Assembly (NCBI GenBank): GCA_025808555.1 | Contig: CP075526.1 | Location: forward strand, 1,380,712-1,444,711 | Length of the DNA stretch: 64,000 bases | Source: Anaerolineales bacterium | Lineage (GTDB): Bacteria > Chloroflexota > Anaerolineae > Anaerolineales > UBA11579 | Direction: 5' to 3' | Part shown: one piece after another, positions 34,247 through 46,123 of the stretch | Numbering within the stretch: the stretch's first letter is position 1 | Layout: every line of letters begins with the position of its first letter | Program-made: the position numbers and the translations under genes | The notes under the pieces: generated by a model | What the model was told of the DNA's origin: nothing | What the model saw: the letters and a program-made list of their open reading frames with translations, nothing else | The model's database searches: none

Positions 34247-36078
34247 GTAAGCTCGCGCAGGTTTTCCCACAAAATATATGTGCCCGCCAGGATGATGATG
34301 CCGATCACCAGGGGCCAGAAGAATTCATAGAGCAGCACTAGAGTTGCCACCAGCGCCAGGGCGTTGGTGAGGCGCCCCAGCAGCCAGCCAAGCCGGCTGC
34401 GGAACACAGCTTCAACCACTGCCACAATGCCCAACATGGCCACGATGCCCACCAGCAGATATTGGCGGGCAAAGAGCACTATGCCCACAAAGGCCAGTAG
34501 GACGATGCCAATGCTGGCTGCCGCCCAGATCTCTGCGATGCGGCTGAGGCGCAGCCCGGTTTCGCTGGCAGGGTGATGGGCGCGGCGAATGTGAGCGCGC
34601 GGGCCGATCTTGTAGCCCGCGTCTAGACGCGCGGCATGCAGGCCAAGCGCTTCACGCAGGGTGCCATCGGTGGAGAGTTGAGCGCGCAGTGCATCCAGCT
34701 CTTCGGACAGTATCGCAATGCGGCGCTGGCGTTGTTCGTAGAGCTCTTTCATGTGCGGCTGTTCCTGCATCGCTTCCGCTTCCATGCCTAGGTCGCGCAG
34801 CTCGCGGGTCTTCTCGCTGATGGTGATCTTGAGCGCATCCTGGCGTTGCTCAATCGCGTGTTGGCGCCGGCGGGCGCGGTCCTGCGCCCGATTGGGCGGC
34901 ACTTGCTTGTCAAGGCCGGCCCAGCCCAGCGGGTCGTACCAGGCGCGGCGCACCTTACCGCTGCGGTCATACATCGGACCGGCCGGAGCGTTCTCTCCGG
35001 CGATCGGATCACGCGCGTACAAGCCCCACAAGCCACGGTAGCCGCGCACCCATTCGGGAGCAGGGTTGATCAATTCGGGCTCGGCCCATGGTTTTTGCTG
35101 GCCTGGGCCGATACTGATGCCGTCGCCGCGGGCGTAATCAACAAACGGGATGCGAAACAAAGTCTCAGTGGGGCGGCTGCGATCTTCTGTGCGTAATAGC
35201 CTCTCCCAGGCCGAGCGGATGCGACCCCATAAGGCAGACAGCGGGGACAGCAAGGGTAACTCTAGTTCCGTGAGGTATTCCCCGGATTGGTAGTAGCTTG
35301 CATGTGAGCCCGCGCCTACATAGACGACAGGGTGCTGGGTTATTCTTTCCAACTGGGGGTCGTCCCAGCGGCGGCGGAGATCGTCCCCGTAAAAGTCATG
35401 GCTTGCGTACCCGGTCCATTCCGGCTGCCATTCGCCCTCGGCATCTTTGTAGAGATAGATGCACACCATCTCCCAGTCGGCCTCGTGATCATTGACGCCC
35501 GAAAAGCCGGAGCGCCAGTTGTTGAAGGCGTAGAAATACCAATATTGCAGTACCAGCCAGCCTTCAAGTTCCACCACGCGCCCGTAGTACTGAAACTCTT
35601 CTTTGTCAGTTTGCATTTGCTTATAGCGCACCGCGGCCGCCGCGGCAGTATCGCCTGGCACGCGGCCGCGTACGAACAAGCTGAACGAGAAAAGCGCATC
35701 AAGCAGCCGTGAGCCGTAGCCGACGCGTGCCAGCCGGCCAGCGCCTGCGTGAAAGGCCTGCTCGCGGCCTTCTTTTGTCAGGGTTTGCTGAATCTGGTAC
35801 GAAGCAAGCTCAGTGATGGTGAGCGGCTCGATGAATTTGAGGTATTGGATCGAGTTAAAAGGCTCGCGACGACTTTGCGAGAGCTTCTCCAGCGATAACT
35901 CACCATGGGCATATACCCGTTCTGAGGGTTGGTTAGGGCGCTGGACCCAGAAGCTGCTGTTGGCAACATAGCGCTCCACATCCATGGGGAAGAAGCGCTC
36001 CCCATGAGTGAAGCGCAGAATGGGTTCAAAGCGGCGCAGCAACGCGGCATGCTCTTGTGCCAGATTGGGCGTTGTCAC
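34243..36078 (-). CDS. Vps62/DUF946-like protein with C-terminal membrane anchor
   Basis: A 611-residue protein. Residues ~15-270 resemble the Vps62-related fold: RFEPILRFTHGERFFPMDVE, then YWYFYAFNNW, NDHEADWEMVCIYLY, ASHDFYG and HPVVYVGAGSHASYYQSGEY, the HxGDWE-like and GSHA motifs typical of that family. A Lys/Arg-rich stretch with a likely coiled coil (~residues 395-480, ARRRQHAIEQRQDALK..., YEQRQRRIAILSEELDALRA) follows, and the last ~110 residues hold four hydrophobic helices. The function of the family in bacteria is not known. Start is GTG, overlapping the stop of the membrane protein encoded upstream (GTGA). Its stop overlaps the repaired end of the convergent methyltransferase gene. 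Confidence 0.7.
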   Translation of the reverse strand: MTTPNLAQEHAALLRRFEPILRFTHGERFFPMDVERYVANSSFWVQRPNQPSERVYAHGELSLEKLSQSRREPFNSIQYLKFIEPLTITELASYQIQQTLTKEGREQAFHAGAGRLARVGYGSRLLDALFSFSLFVRGRVPGDTAAAAAVRYKQMQTDKEEFQYYGRVVELEGWLVLQYWYFYAFNNWRSGFSGVNDHEADWEMVCIYLYKDAEGEWQPEWTGYASHDFYGDDLRRRWDDPQLERITQHPVVYVGAGSHASYYQSGEYLTELELPLLSPLSALWGRIRSAWERLLRTEDRSRPTETLFRIPFVDYARGDGISIGPGQQKPWAEPELINPAPEWVRGYRGLWGLYARDPIAGENAPAGPMYDRSGKVRRAWYDPLGWAGLDKQVPPNRAQDRARRRQHAIEQRQDALKITISEKTRELRDLGMEAEAMQEQPHMKELYEQRQRRIAILSEELDALRAQLSTDGTLREALGLHAARLDAGYKIGPRAHIRRAHHPASETGLRLSRIAEIWAAASIGIVLLAFVGIVLFARQYLLVGIVAMLGIVAVVEAVFRSRLGWLLGRLTNALALVATLVLLYEFFWPLVIGIIILAGTYILWENLRELT

Positions 36079-36500
36079 TGCGGAGCCTCTTGACTTTCTA
36101 TAAGCTCAGTCGGGAAACTGGCCCGCAACGCGGATTGGTTAAGGTTCACCACGATAAGGATCGCCAAAAGCATTTGCAGATAGATATAGAAGGGCCGCTC
36201 GCCTGCACGGTAAAGGAAAAGCGCGTGCAGCAAGGCACCGCCTTGCACCAACATGGCCAGATTCCATGATGGGGCGCGCAGCTTTAGTAAGCCAAGGCCA
36301 GACCACGCGCTGAGAAAGCCAAGCGAAATGTACAGACCGGCGCGCCAAAGCTCGCGCCATTCATGATTGGCGATGGGCGGCTCGGGAGCGGCCATAATGG
36401 CCAGGATCACCAGCCCCACACTCTGCAGGCTCAGCAGGCGGCCTGTGAATGTGATGGCCGCGGGTCGCGGGCTTGTGTCTTTCTCGGCCGAAATTCGCAT
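36075..36500 (-). CDS. Small integral membrane protein, unknown function
   Basis: A 141-residue protein with about four hydrophobic helices (LLSLQSVGLVILAIMAAP; LWRAGLYISLGFLSAWSGLG; WNLAMLVQGGALLHALFLY; IYLQMLLAILIVVNLN). No family recognised. Four-base GTGA overlap with the Vps62-like gene indicates a two-gene operon in which the two products may act together at the membrane. Confidence 0.7.
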   Translation of the reverse strand: MRISAEKDTSPRPAAITFTGRLLSLQSVGLVILAIMAAPEPPIANHEWRELWRAGLYISLGFLSAWSGLGLLKLRAPSWNLAMLVQGGALLHALFLYRAGERPFYIYLQMLLAILIVVNLNQSALRASFPTELIESQEAPQ

Positions 36501-36549
36501 GTTTCCCAGTCTACCATCGCCAGCAAACGCAGAGCTGGCAGGTCAATGC

Positions 36550-36555
36550 TATTAT
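36550..36555 (+). promoter_or_regulatory. -10 box (tattat) 7 bases before the lamin-tail gene
   Basis: tattat is followed by 7 bases and the ATG at 36563, a leaderless-type spacing. It decides in favour of this ATG over an in-frame one at 36473 that overlaps the divergent gene. Confidence 0.5.
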
Positions 36556-36562
36556 CGTATGG

Positions 36563-37039
36563 ATGCGTGACCTGCTGACCGATCCGCGCCTTGTGCGCTA
36601 TTTGCTGCTCAATGTGGCCGTTTCTACCATTACGGCATTGATCGTAATGTCTGTGTGGACCTACTTTGTGTTCCGTGGTGACCCGTTGGCGCTGGATGCA
36701 AGCGGGGCAGCTATTCAGAGCGTTAGCAGCAGCCAGTTGCGAGTGAGCGCCGTGGTGGCAGCCGGCGATCTGGAGAACGAACGTGTGACGATCGAGCATA
36801 TTGGCCAGCAGGAGCTCTCGCTGGTTGGCTGGCGCCTGCGCGACGGAAGCGGCATCGAGTTTCGCTTTCCCGCTTTGGTGCTGCACCCCGGCGGCCAGGT
36901 GTCCATTTACACTCGCCAGGGTGATGACACGGTGAGTGAACTATATTGGGACCGCCAAGTAGCTCTATGGAGCAAGGGTGAAACGCTTACCTTGGTTAAT
37001 GCTGACGGTGTTGTGCAGGCCACCTTTGTTGTGCCCTAG
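36563..37039 (+). CDS. Membrane-anchored lamin-tail-domain protein
   Basis: A 158-residue protein with one N-terminal membrane segment (YLLLNVAVSTITALIVMSVW) and an external lamin-tail-like (LTD) beta domain: ENERVTIEHIGQQELSLVGW, LRDGSGIEFRFPALVLHPGG and GETLTLVNADGVV. LTD domains in bacteria are often found in secreted or surface proteins and are thought to bind other proteins or nucleic acid, but the role here is unknown. A DUF1992 gene follows after two bases, so they are probably co-transcribed. Confidence 0.75.
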   Translation: MRDLLTDPRLVRYLLLNVAVSTITALIVMSVWTYFVFRGDPLALDASGAAIQSVSSSQLRVSAVVAAGDLENERVTIEHIGQQELSLVGWRLRDGSGIEFRFPALVLHPGGQVSIYTRQGDDTVSELYWDRQVALWSKGETLTLVNADGVVQATFVVP

Positions 37040-37041
37040 CT

Positions 37042-37473
37042 ATGCCGAACATCGAAGAGATCATTCGTGAGGCCATGGAAGAGGGGGCATTTGATAATTT
37101 GCCGGGTAGCGGCAAGCCTCTGAACATTGAAGATAACCCTTACGTTGATCCGAGCTGGCAGCTAGCCTACCATCTGCTGAAGGAGAACGGGTTTGCCCTC
37201 TCTTTCATTGAGGTGCGCCAGGCCATAGACAGCGAGCACGCCGCGGTACGCGCCGGGCTGGCGCGTGCCTGGGAATGGCATCAGGCTGCCGTTGCAAGCA
37301 ACGAGGAGTCGCGCTGGATCGAGGCCGAATGGCAAAAGGCGGTTGCCTCGTTCAAAGAAACCGTAGCAGCACTGAACAAGCGTATTGCAGATTACAACGT
37401 CAGCATTCCACTGGACCGTTTTTACCGTGAGAAGATTAATGTGTCTGATGAGCTTGCAAGGCTGCGCGGATGA
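37042..37473 (+). CDS. DUF1992 (DnaJ homologue C28-like) protein
   Basis: A 143-residue protein starting with the DUF1992 signature: IEEIIREAMEEGAFDNLPGS, GKPLNIEDNPYVDPSWQLAY, LKENGFALSFIEVR. The domain is shared with DNAJC28 and bacterial YhdN-like proteins; its biochemical role is undefined. It lies 2 bases after the lamin-tail gene and just before dnaX. Confidence 0.88.
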   Translation: MPNIEEIIREAMEEGAFDNLPGSGKPLNIEDNPYVDPSWQLAYHLLKENGFALSFIEVRQAIDSEHAAVRAGLARAWEWHQAAVASNEESRWIEAEWQKAVASFKETVAALNKRIADYNVSIPLDRFYREKINVSDELARLRG

Positions 37474-37487
37474 GCGTGTGCCTCTGT

Positions 37488-37493
37488 TACACT
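37488..37493 (+). promoter_or_regulatory. -10 box (tacact) just before dnaX
   Basis: tacact lies 4 bases before the ATG at 37498 and 10 bases before the ATG at 37504. Transcription starting 6-8 bases after it would give a message beginning at about 37500, which favours the second ATG. Confidence 0.4.
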
Positions 37494-37503
37494 ACGAATG
37501 TTC

Positions 37504-39057
37504 ATGAGCGCGCCCACGCTTTCCCTCTATCGCAAATACCGCCCCAACAATTGGCCTGATGTCGTCGGGCAGGCCCACGTGGTCAGCACCCTGCGTAACG
37601 CCGTGGCAGCTGACCGGGTGGGGCATGCGTACTTGTTCTCGGGGCCGCGCGGCACGGGCAAGACCAGCATTGCGCGCCTGCTGGCCAAGGCAATAAACTG
37701 CACCAATGAAGATGCGACCCAGCGGCCGGACTGCACTTGCGAAAATTGTCTCTCCATGCAAAACGGCAGCTTTATGGACTTGATCGAAATTGATGCCGCA
37801 TCGAATACCAGCGTGGAAGACGTGCGTGAGCTGCGCGACAAGATCAACTTCTCGCCCAACCGCGGCAAGTTCAAGGTCTATATCATTGATGAAGTTCACA
37901 TGCTCTCTACCGCGGCCTTCAATGCGTTGCTGAAAACGCTGGAGGAGCCCCCGCCGCACGCCATCTTTATCTTGGCGACTACAGAAATGCACAAGATCCC
38001 GGCCACGGTGCTTTCACGTTGCCAGCGCCATGAGTTCCGGCGCCTGCCGCTGGAGGAAACTGTTGCACAGCTGGAGAAGATCGCCAAAGATGAGGGGGTA
38101 GAGGCGGACCGTGACGCACTGGAGCTGATCGCCCGCCAGGGTACTGGCAGCCTGCGCGACTCGATCTCGTTGTTCGATCAGTTGGCCGTGCCCGGCGAGC
38201 GCCTGCAGCTGGGTTGGGCTCAGCAGGTGCTGGGCACTTCGGCCAGTGAAGCCGTGCTGGGTGTACTGGATGCTCTGGTTGCAAAGGATGCCGCCGCCGG
38301 CCTGGAGCAGATCCGCGCCGCATTGGACACTGGCAGTGATGCGCGCCAGTTGGCACGCCAACTGGTTGACACGCTTCGTGGGCTGCTGCTGATCCGCATG
38401 GGCGCCCCGTTGGGTCACGAGTTCGCCGGCGACGAGGCGCGCCGCATGAAAGCGCAAGCTGAGGCGCTAACGCCTGCCAGCATCCTGCGCATGCTGCGCT
38501 TGTTCAACGAAGCCGCAGCTGAAGTGCGCCAGGCTTGGCAGCCAGGCTTGCCACTTGAAATGGCGCTGGTTGAGGCTATGCAGACGCCAGGCGACGCAGC
38601 GTCGCAAAGTGAAGCACCTGCGCCGCGCAGCCAGCCGGCGCCACAACGCCAGACGTCCGCCCCGCGCCCCTCAGCGCCACCGGCATCCGCTACTGCCGGC
38701 GGCCAAGGGTTGGATTTGGCGCAGTGGAACAAAGTGAAGGATCTGGCCAAGCAGCAAAACGCCAATCTAGCCGCTTTACTCAACTCAGTGAAAGCGCGCC
38801 AACTGCGCGAGGATAAGTTGCTGCTTGGCTTCTCCACTGATGTCCTTAAGGACAAAATGGAGAAGCCGGATACTATGGAACTGCTGCGCAATGTTCTGCA
38901 ACAGGCCTTTGGCCGCCCACTGGATGTGCAGTGCTTTCTAAGCACCGCCAGCGCGTCTGACTTGCCCGCCGGGCTCGACAGTTCTGGCGCCGTCGCAACC
39001 GCTGTGCGCCTGGGTGGCGAAATTGTGGATCAGACTGACCAGGCTACCAGTGATTAG
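37504..39057 (+). CDS. dnaX: DNA polymerase III subunits gamma/tau
   Basis: Clamp-loader ATPase of the replicative polymerase. Visible are LSLYRKYRPNNWPDVVGQ, Walker A GPRGTGKTS, the four zinc-binding cysteines (first in AINC, then CTCENC), Walker B VYIIDEVHMLS, and the sensor LATTEMHKIPATVLSRCQ. Residues ~355-405 form a Pro/Ala/Gln-rich linker, followed by a C-terminal tau-like domain. About 517 residues. Two in-frame ATGs lie six bases apart; the second (MSAPTLSLYRKYRP) is preferred. It begins the classical dnaX-ybaB-recR cluster. Confidence 0.95.
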   Translation: MSAPTLSLYRKYRPNNWPDVVGQAHVVSTLRNAVAADRVGHAYLFSGPRGTGKTSIARLLAKAINCTNEDATQRPDCTCENCLSMQNGSFMDLIEIDAASNTSVEDVRELRDKINFSPNRGKFKVYIIDEVHMLSTAAFNALLKTLEEPPPHAIFILATTEMHKIPATVLSRCQRHEFRRLPLEETVAQLEKIAKDEGVEADRDALELIARQGTGSLRDSISLFDQLAVPGERLQLGWAQQVLGTSASEAVLGVLDALVAKDAAAGLEQIRAALDTGSDARQLARQLVDTLRGLLLIRMGAPLGHEFAGDEARRMKAQAEALTPASILRMLRLFNEAAAEVRQAWQPGLPLEMALVEAMQTPGDAASQSEAPAPRSQPAPQRQTSAPRPSAPPASATAGGQGLDLAQWNKVKDLAKQQNANLAALLNSVKARQLREDKLLLGFSTDVLKDKMEKPDTMELLRNVLQQAFGRPLDVQCFLSTASASDLPAGLDSSGAVATAVRLGGEIVDQTDQATSD

Positions 39058-39098
39058 TCGGTCAATTTTCAAAAATTCTGATATCGGAGACATCTACG

Positions 39099-39410
39099 AT
39101 GGACAAATTACCGGGTTTAGGGGATATGGGTGGCATGTTGAATCAGCTGCGACAGTTACAAGGCGATCTGGTCAAAGCGCAGAAAGAGCTGGCCAAGGAA
39201 ACCGTGACTGCTGAAGTGGCGGATGGCGCCGTGAAGATCGTCATCACTGGTGATCAACGCATCACCAGTCTGGAGATCTCGCCTGATGTCGCGGGCGACC
39301 CACAGAAGCTGGCCAAACTGTTGATGGAAGGCATCAACGAGGCGCTGGAAGCTTCGCGCCAAATGGCCAAAGATCGTCTTGGCCCGCTTTCGCAAGGGCT
39401 GAGCTTCTAA
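39099..39410 (+). CDS. YbaB/EbfC family nucleoid-associated protein
   Basis: A 103-residue DNA-binding protein of the YbaB/EbfC family. It has the Met/Gln-rich helix near the start (GMLNQLRQLQGDLVKAQKEL), the central KIVITGDQRITSLEISPD strand pair and the terminal helix. Position between dnaX and recR is the standard one in bacteria. It starts 42 bases after the dnaX stop, with cggaga upstream. Confidence 0.94.
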   Translation: MDKLPGLGDMGGMLNQLRQLQGDLVKAQKELAKETVTAEVADGAVKIVITGDQRITSLEISPDVAGDPQKLAKLLMEGINEALEASRQMAKDRLGPLSQGLSF

Positions 39411-39416
39411 AGACCT

Positions 39417-40019
39417 GTGCTGCTGCCAGAACCGATCCAGCGCGTCATCGAGGCGTTTGCCCGCTTGCCAGGCGTTGGGCCCAAGACTGCCTCGCGCCTG
39501 ACTTTCTTTTTGCTGCGTGGCGACGGCGCTCTGGCTGACGAGCTGTCCAAAGCATTGGGGGCGCTTCGCTCAGGCACCGCCACCTGCGGGCAGTGCTTCA
39601 ACATTACCGCCGCCGGGCGTGAGCTATGTCCCATCTGTGATCACCCAGAGCGCGAGCAGAGCTTGCTATGCGTGGTTGAAGAGCCGCTGGATGTGCTAGC
39701 GATCGAGCACACTCAGGGTTACCGCGGCCTTTATCATGTGCTGGGCGGCGCTCTTTCCCCGATCGAAGGTGTTGGCCCTGAAGATTTGAAAATCGCCGAG
39801 CTGCTGCAGCGGTTGAAGACCGGCCAGGTGCAAGAGCTGATCGTGGCCACCAACCCCAGCATGGAAGGCGATGCCACCGCCATGTACTTGCAGCAGCAGA
39901 TCAACCCGCTAGGCGTACGCGTCACCCGGCTGGCGCGTGGTCTGCCCATGGGTGGCGATCTGGAGTATGCCGATCAGAGTACGCTGTTGCGGGCGCTGGC
40001 TGGACGGCAAAATATGTAA
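39417..40019 (+). CDS. recR: Recombination mediator RecR
   Basis: Works with RecO/RecF to load RecA at gaps. The 200-residue protein has the N-terminal helix-hairpin-helix (FARLPGVGPKTASRLTFFLL), the zinc-binding cysteines (CGQCF, CPIC) and the Toprim domain (LCVVEEPLDVLAIEHTQGYR, ATNPSMEGDATAMYL). The start is GTG at 39417, seven bases after the YbaB stop. A terminator-like hairpin follows at 40147. Confidence 0.95.
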   Translation: MLLPEPIQRVIEAFARLPGVGPKTASRLTFFLLRGDGALADELSKALGALRSGTATCGQCFNITAAGRELCPICDHPEREQSLLCVVEEPLDVLAIEHTQGYRGLYHVLGGALSPIEGVGPEDLKIAELLQRLKTGQVQELIVATNPSMEGDATAMYLQQQINPLGVRVTRLARGLPMGGDLEYADQSTLLRALAGRQNM

Positions 40020-40040
40020 TCTTAAAGATTTCAGAATCGC

Positions 40041-40068
40041 TTGCTATTTGTGAAATTCTGCATATAAT
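40041..40068 (+). promoter_or_regulatory. Promoter P1 upstream of the rRNA operon
   Basis: ttgcta (40041-40046) and a perfect tataat (40063-40068) are separated by 16 bases. Its transcript would run into the hairpin/T-run at 40147-40179 before reaching the 16S gene. Confidence 0.6.
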
Positions 40069-40074
40069 GTTCCA

Positions 40075-40179
40075 GCATTTGACAGCCGGAATATCTGTAG
40101 CAGTACAGCATTCCCCTAACAACTGAAAAAGTCTAGCGACAGAGGCCCCGATTGCCTTATCGGCATCGGGACTTTTCTT
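40075..40179 (+). ncRNA. Candidate small RNA or attenuated rRNA leader
   Basis: Between promoter P1 and the terminator-like hairpin lie about 105 bases without an ORF. They can form an outer 7-bp stem (aaaagtc 40127-40133 with gactttt 40170-40176) enclosing the terminator hairpin. No known RNA family (SRP RNA, 6S, tmRNA) is recognised. It may be a discrete small RNA, or the recR read-through terminator plus an rRNA leader. Confidence 0.3.
40147..40179 (+). terminator. Intrinsic terminator-like hairpin upstream of rRNA promoter P2
   Basis: cccgat (40147-40152) pairs with atcggg (40165-40170), and inner gcc with ggc, with a single bulged T and a 5-base loop; acttttctt follows. It would end transcripts from recR and from P1. 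Confidence 0.65.
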
Positions 40180-40189
40180 GTCTGCAGCC

Positions 40190-40218
40190 TTGACAGGCCA
40201 GAGGTGTGTGGGTAGAAT
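40190..40218 (+). promoter_or_regulatory. Promoter P2 of the rRNA operon
   Basis: A consensus ttgaca (40190-40195) and tagaat (40213-40218) are separated by exactly 17 bases. It is the strongest promoter match in the window and lies about 120 bases before mature 16S. Confidence 0.8.
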
Positions 40219-40235
40219 CCCGCCCCTGTGTATGC

Positions 40236-40268
40236 GCCGGACCTTAACATCTGAATAGTGATAAGAAG
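40236..40268 (+). other. Left arm of the pre-16S processing stem
   Basis: Bases 40251-40268 pair perfectly (18 bp) with 42010-42027; after a 2-base internal loop cttaac pairs with gttaag, and after another gccgg pairs with ccggc (42038-42042). The stem brackets the 16S gene, as RNase III substrates do. Confidence 0.85.
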
Positions 40269-40338
40269 TAAAGATAGCTTGCGTTTTCTTTGACTAACCG
40301 CATAGAGATGTATCTCTGTACATCGCAAGATGTACTTT

Positions 40339-41844
<1,506 letters not shown>

Positions 41845-42009
41845 CTGGAGCATTGAGACCCTTCCAGCATCCTTGTGGTGCAGAGGGAGTTCTCCACTCT
41901 CCACATCAGGCGAACACATACTATGTGACGCCAAGTCCCACTGCGGTGGTGGGGCGAAACCGCCAACCCATACTTCTCACAGATGGGTCGGCAAGCGCAA
42001 GTCTTCATT

Positions 42010-42042
42010 CTTCTTATCACTATTCAGCGGTTAAGTGCCGGC
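42010..42042 (+). other. Right arm of the pre-16S processing stem
   Basis: Complements 40236-40268 (see the left arm), placing the pre-16S cleavage sites between mature 16S and tRNA-Ile. Confidence 0.85.
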
Positions 42043-42130
42043 CATACTAAACAGCGCGGAAAAGCGTCGCGAAGCGTCAGCTGAGCAGCTTTTCCAGGCG
42101 CAACGAAGCAGCTTGCTGCGAGTTGCGCAA

Positions 42131-42204
42131 GGGCCTGTAGCTCAGTTGGTTAGAGCGCTGTGCTGATAACGCAGAGGTCAGAGGTTCGAATCCTCTCAGG
42201 CCCA
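42131..42204 (+). tRNA. tRNA-Ile (anticodon GAT)
   Basis: A 74-base cloverleaf in the 16S-23S spacer: acceptor gggcctg/caggccc, anticodon loop ctGATaa, T-arm gaggttcgaatcctc. Position and identity are the common ones for bacterial rRNA operons. CCA not encoded. Confidence 0.97.
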
Positions 42205-42223
42205 CTCTACCGGCCAGGGGCCC

Positions 42224-42296
<73 letters not shown>

Positions 42297-42314
42297 CTCT
42301 TCTGGTGGGGCGCC

Positions 42315-42343
42315 TTCACAATCGAAGGCGGTGCAGGTATAAT
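42315..42343 (+). promoter_or_regulatory. Candidate internal promoter in the 16S-23S spacer
   Basis: ttcaca (42315-42320) and a perfect tataat (42338-42343) are 17 bases apart. It could boost 23S-5S transcription or drive a short RNA ending at the hairpin at 42442. Confidence 0.45.
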
Positions 42344-42441
42344 GCAGTTCGATGCAACAAGAACGGAGAGCACTTCTGGTAGTTGAGTTGGTGGTTTCGT
42401 AATCCAAATAAAAAGTCGTAACGCAAAAGGCTAGTCTTTAC

Positions 42442-42464
42442 GGGCCCGGCGTTGCGCCGGGCCC
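42442..42464 (+). terminator. Strong GC-rich hairpin in the spacer, possible terminator or processing element
   Basis: gggcccggcg (42442-42451) pairs perfectly with cgccgggccc (42455-42464) around a ttg loop; ttctgtct follows, only a weak T-run. Full termination here would cut off 23S, so partial termination or processing is more likely. Confidence 0.4.
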
Positions 42465-42640
42465 TTCTGTCTAAGGTTCCCGAATTAACAAGTAAAAGTG
42501 TGTGTGGATGGCCAACCTGGCGCCCTTGAATAGGGATCCAGGCCGGCTATTGACGCCGGCATCAGCGGGTGCGTCTTACAACCTTTGAGTTGTAGGGCAA
42601 GCCTAAGGCGAGCAGAACAACGCTCGTGTGCACTTTACAA

Positions 42641-42656
42641 ACTGAATAATGATCCT
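42641..42656 (+). other. Left arm of the pre-23S processing stem
   Basis: Pairs with 45801-45816 over 16 bases with one G-T pair, bracketing the 23S gene. Confidence 0.8.
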
Positions 42657-42787
42657 TAAAGCATCATCAAATGAAACAAATCAAACAACATGGGTCGTAT
42701 CAAACGTAAAACGCTCCCCTTGCGGGAACGTTTCGGTTTGATTTGCCCTTGTTGCGGAAAATTTTCGATTTCTCCACATTACCATAT

Positions 42788-45757
<2,970 letters not shown>

Positions 45758-45800
45758 GTAGTGTGGAGAACTCGAAGATTTTCCGTGCAGCACCTAATTT

Positions 45801-45816
45801 AGGGTCATTATTCAGT
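45801..45816 (+). other. Right arm of the pre-23S processing stem
   Basis: Pairs with 42641-42656; lies 43 bases after mature 23S and 21 bases before 5S. Confidence 0.8.
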
Positions 45817-45837
45817 CATCAGACTTGTGAAATAGTC

Positions 45838-45955
45838 TCTTGGTGATCTCTGCAACGAGGGTACACCCGGTCCCATCTCGAACCCGGTAGTTAAGCTCGT
45901 TAGCGCCGATGGTACTTGGGGGGCAGCCCCCTGGGAGAGTAGGTCATTGCCAAGG
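45838..45955 (+). rRNA. rrf: 5S ribosomal RNA
   Basis: About 118 bases. Helix I is formed by tcttggtgat and attgccaagg; the conserved cccggtcccatctcgaaccc lies at 45866-45885, followed by gggagagtaggt. It follows 23S directly in the operon. Confidence 0.95.
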
Positions 45956-45998
45956 GACTTTTCTTTTAACTATGTTTGCAGAACATCGCAATAGACAA

Positions 45999-46034
45999 AA
46001 AGCGTCTACCTATTTTGGTAGGCGCTTTGCTTTT
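45999..46034 (+). terminator. rRNA operon terminator
   Basis: aaagcgtctacc (45999-46010) pairs with ggtaggcgcttt (46017-46028) with one G-T pair; the loop is tatttt and gctttt follows. Confidence 0.85.
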
Positions 46035-46106
46035 AAGCCTTACCTTTCTTGAATCCAGATCGGTTGAGTAGGCAGGAACGTGACCTTATAGTCCGCAGCT
46101 GCTGAT

Positions 46107-46112
46107 TATAAT
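46107..46112 (+). promoter_or_regulatory. -10 box (tataat) 11 bases before comEC
   Basis: A perfect tataat with an 11-base gap to the GTG at 46124 leaves only a few leader bases. No -35 match is evident. Confidence 0.5.
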
Positions 46113-46123
46113 TTCGCATCTAG

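Larger units (their letters stand above)
40020..40338 (+). promoter_or_regulatory. rRNA operon promoter and leader region
   Basis: This 319-base gene-free stretch holds promoter P1 (40041-40068), a structured segment ending in a terminator-like hairpin (40127-40179), promoter P2 (40190-40218) and the left arm of the 16S processing stem (40236-40268). I see no protein-coding sequence. Confidence 0.8.
42297..42787 (+). other. Spacer between tRNA-Ala and 23S rRNA
   Basis: A 491-base gene-free spacer. It contains a 7-bp hairpin (42311-42317 with 42324-42330), a promoter-like pair (42315-42343), a 10-bp GC-rich hairpin (42442-42464) and the left arm of the pre-23S stem (42641-42656). The rest holds smaller palindromes but no coding sequence that I can support. 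Confidence 0.7.

Noticed and set aside
42442-42464. Full terminator splitting the rRNA operon
   Set aside because: The T-run is weak and matching processing stems flank both 16S and 23S in the normal order, which favours one continuous precursor.
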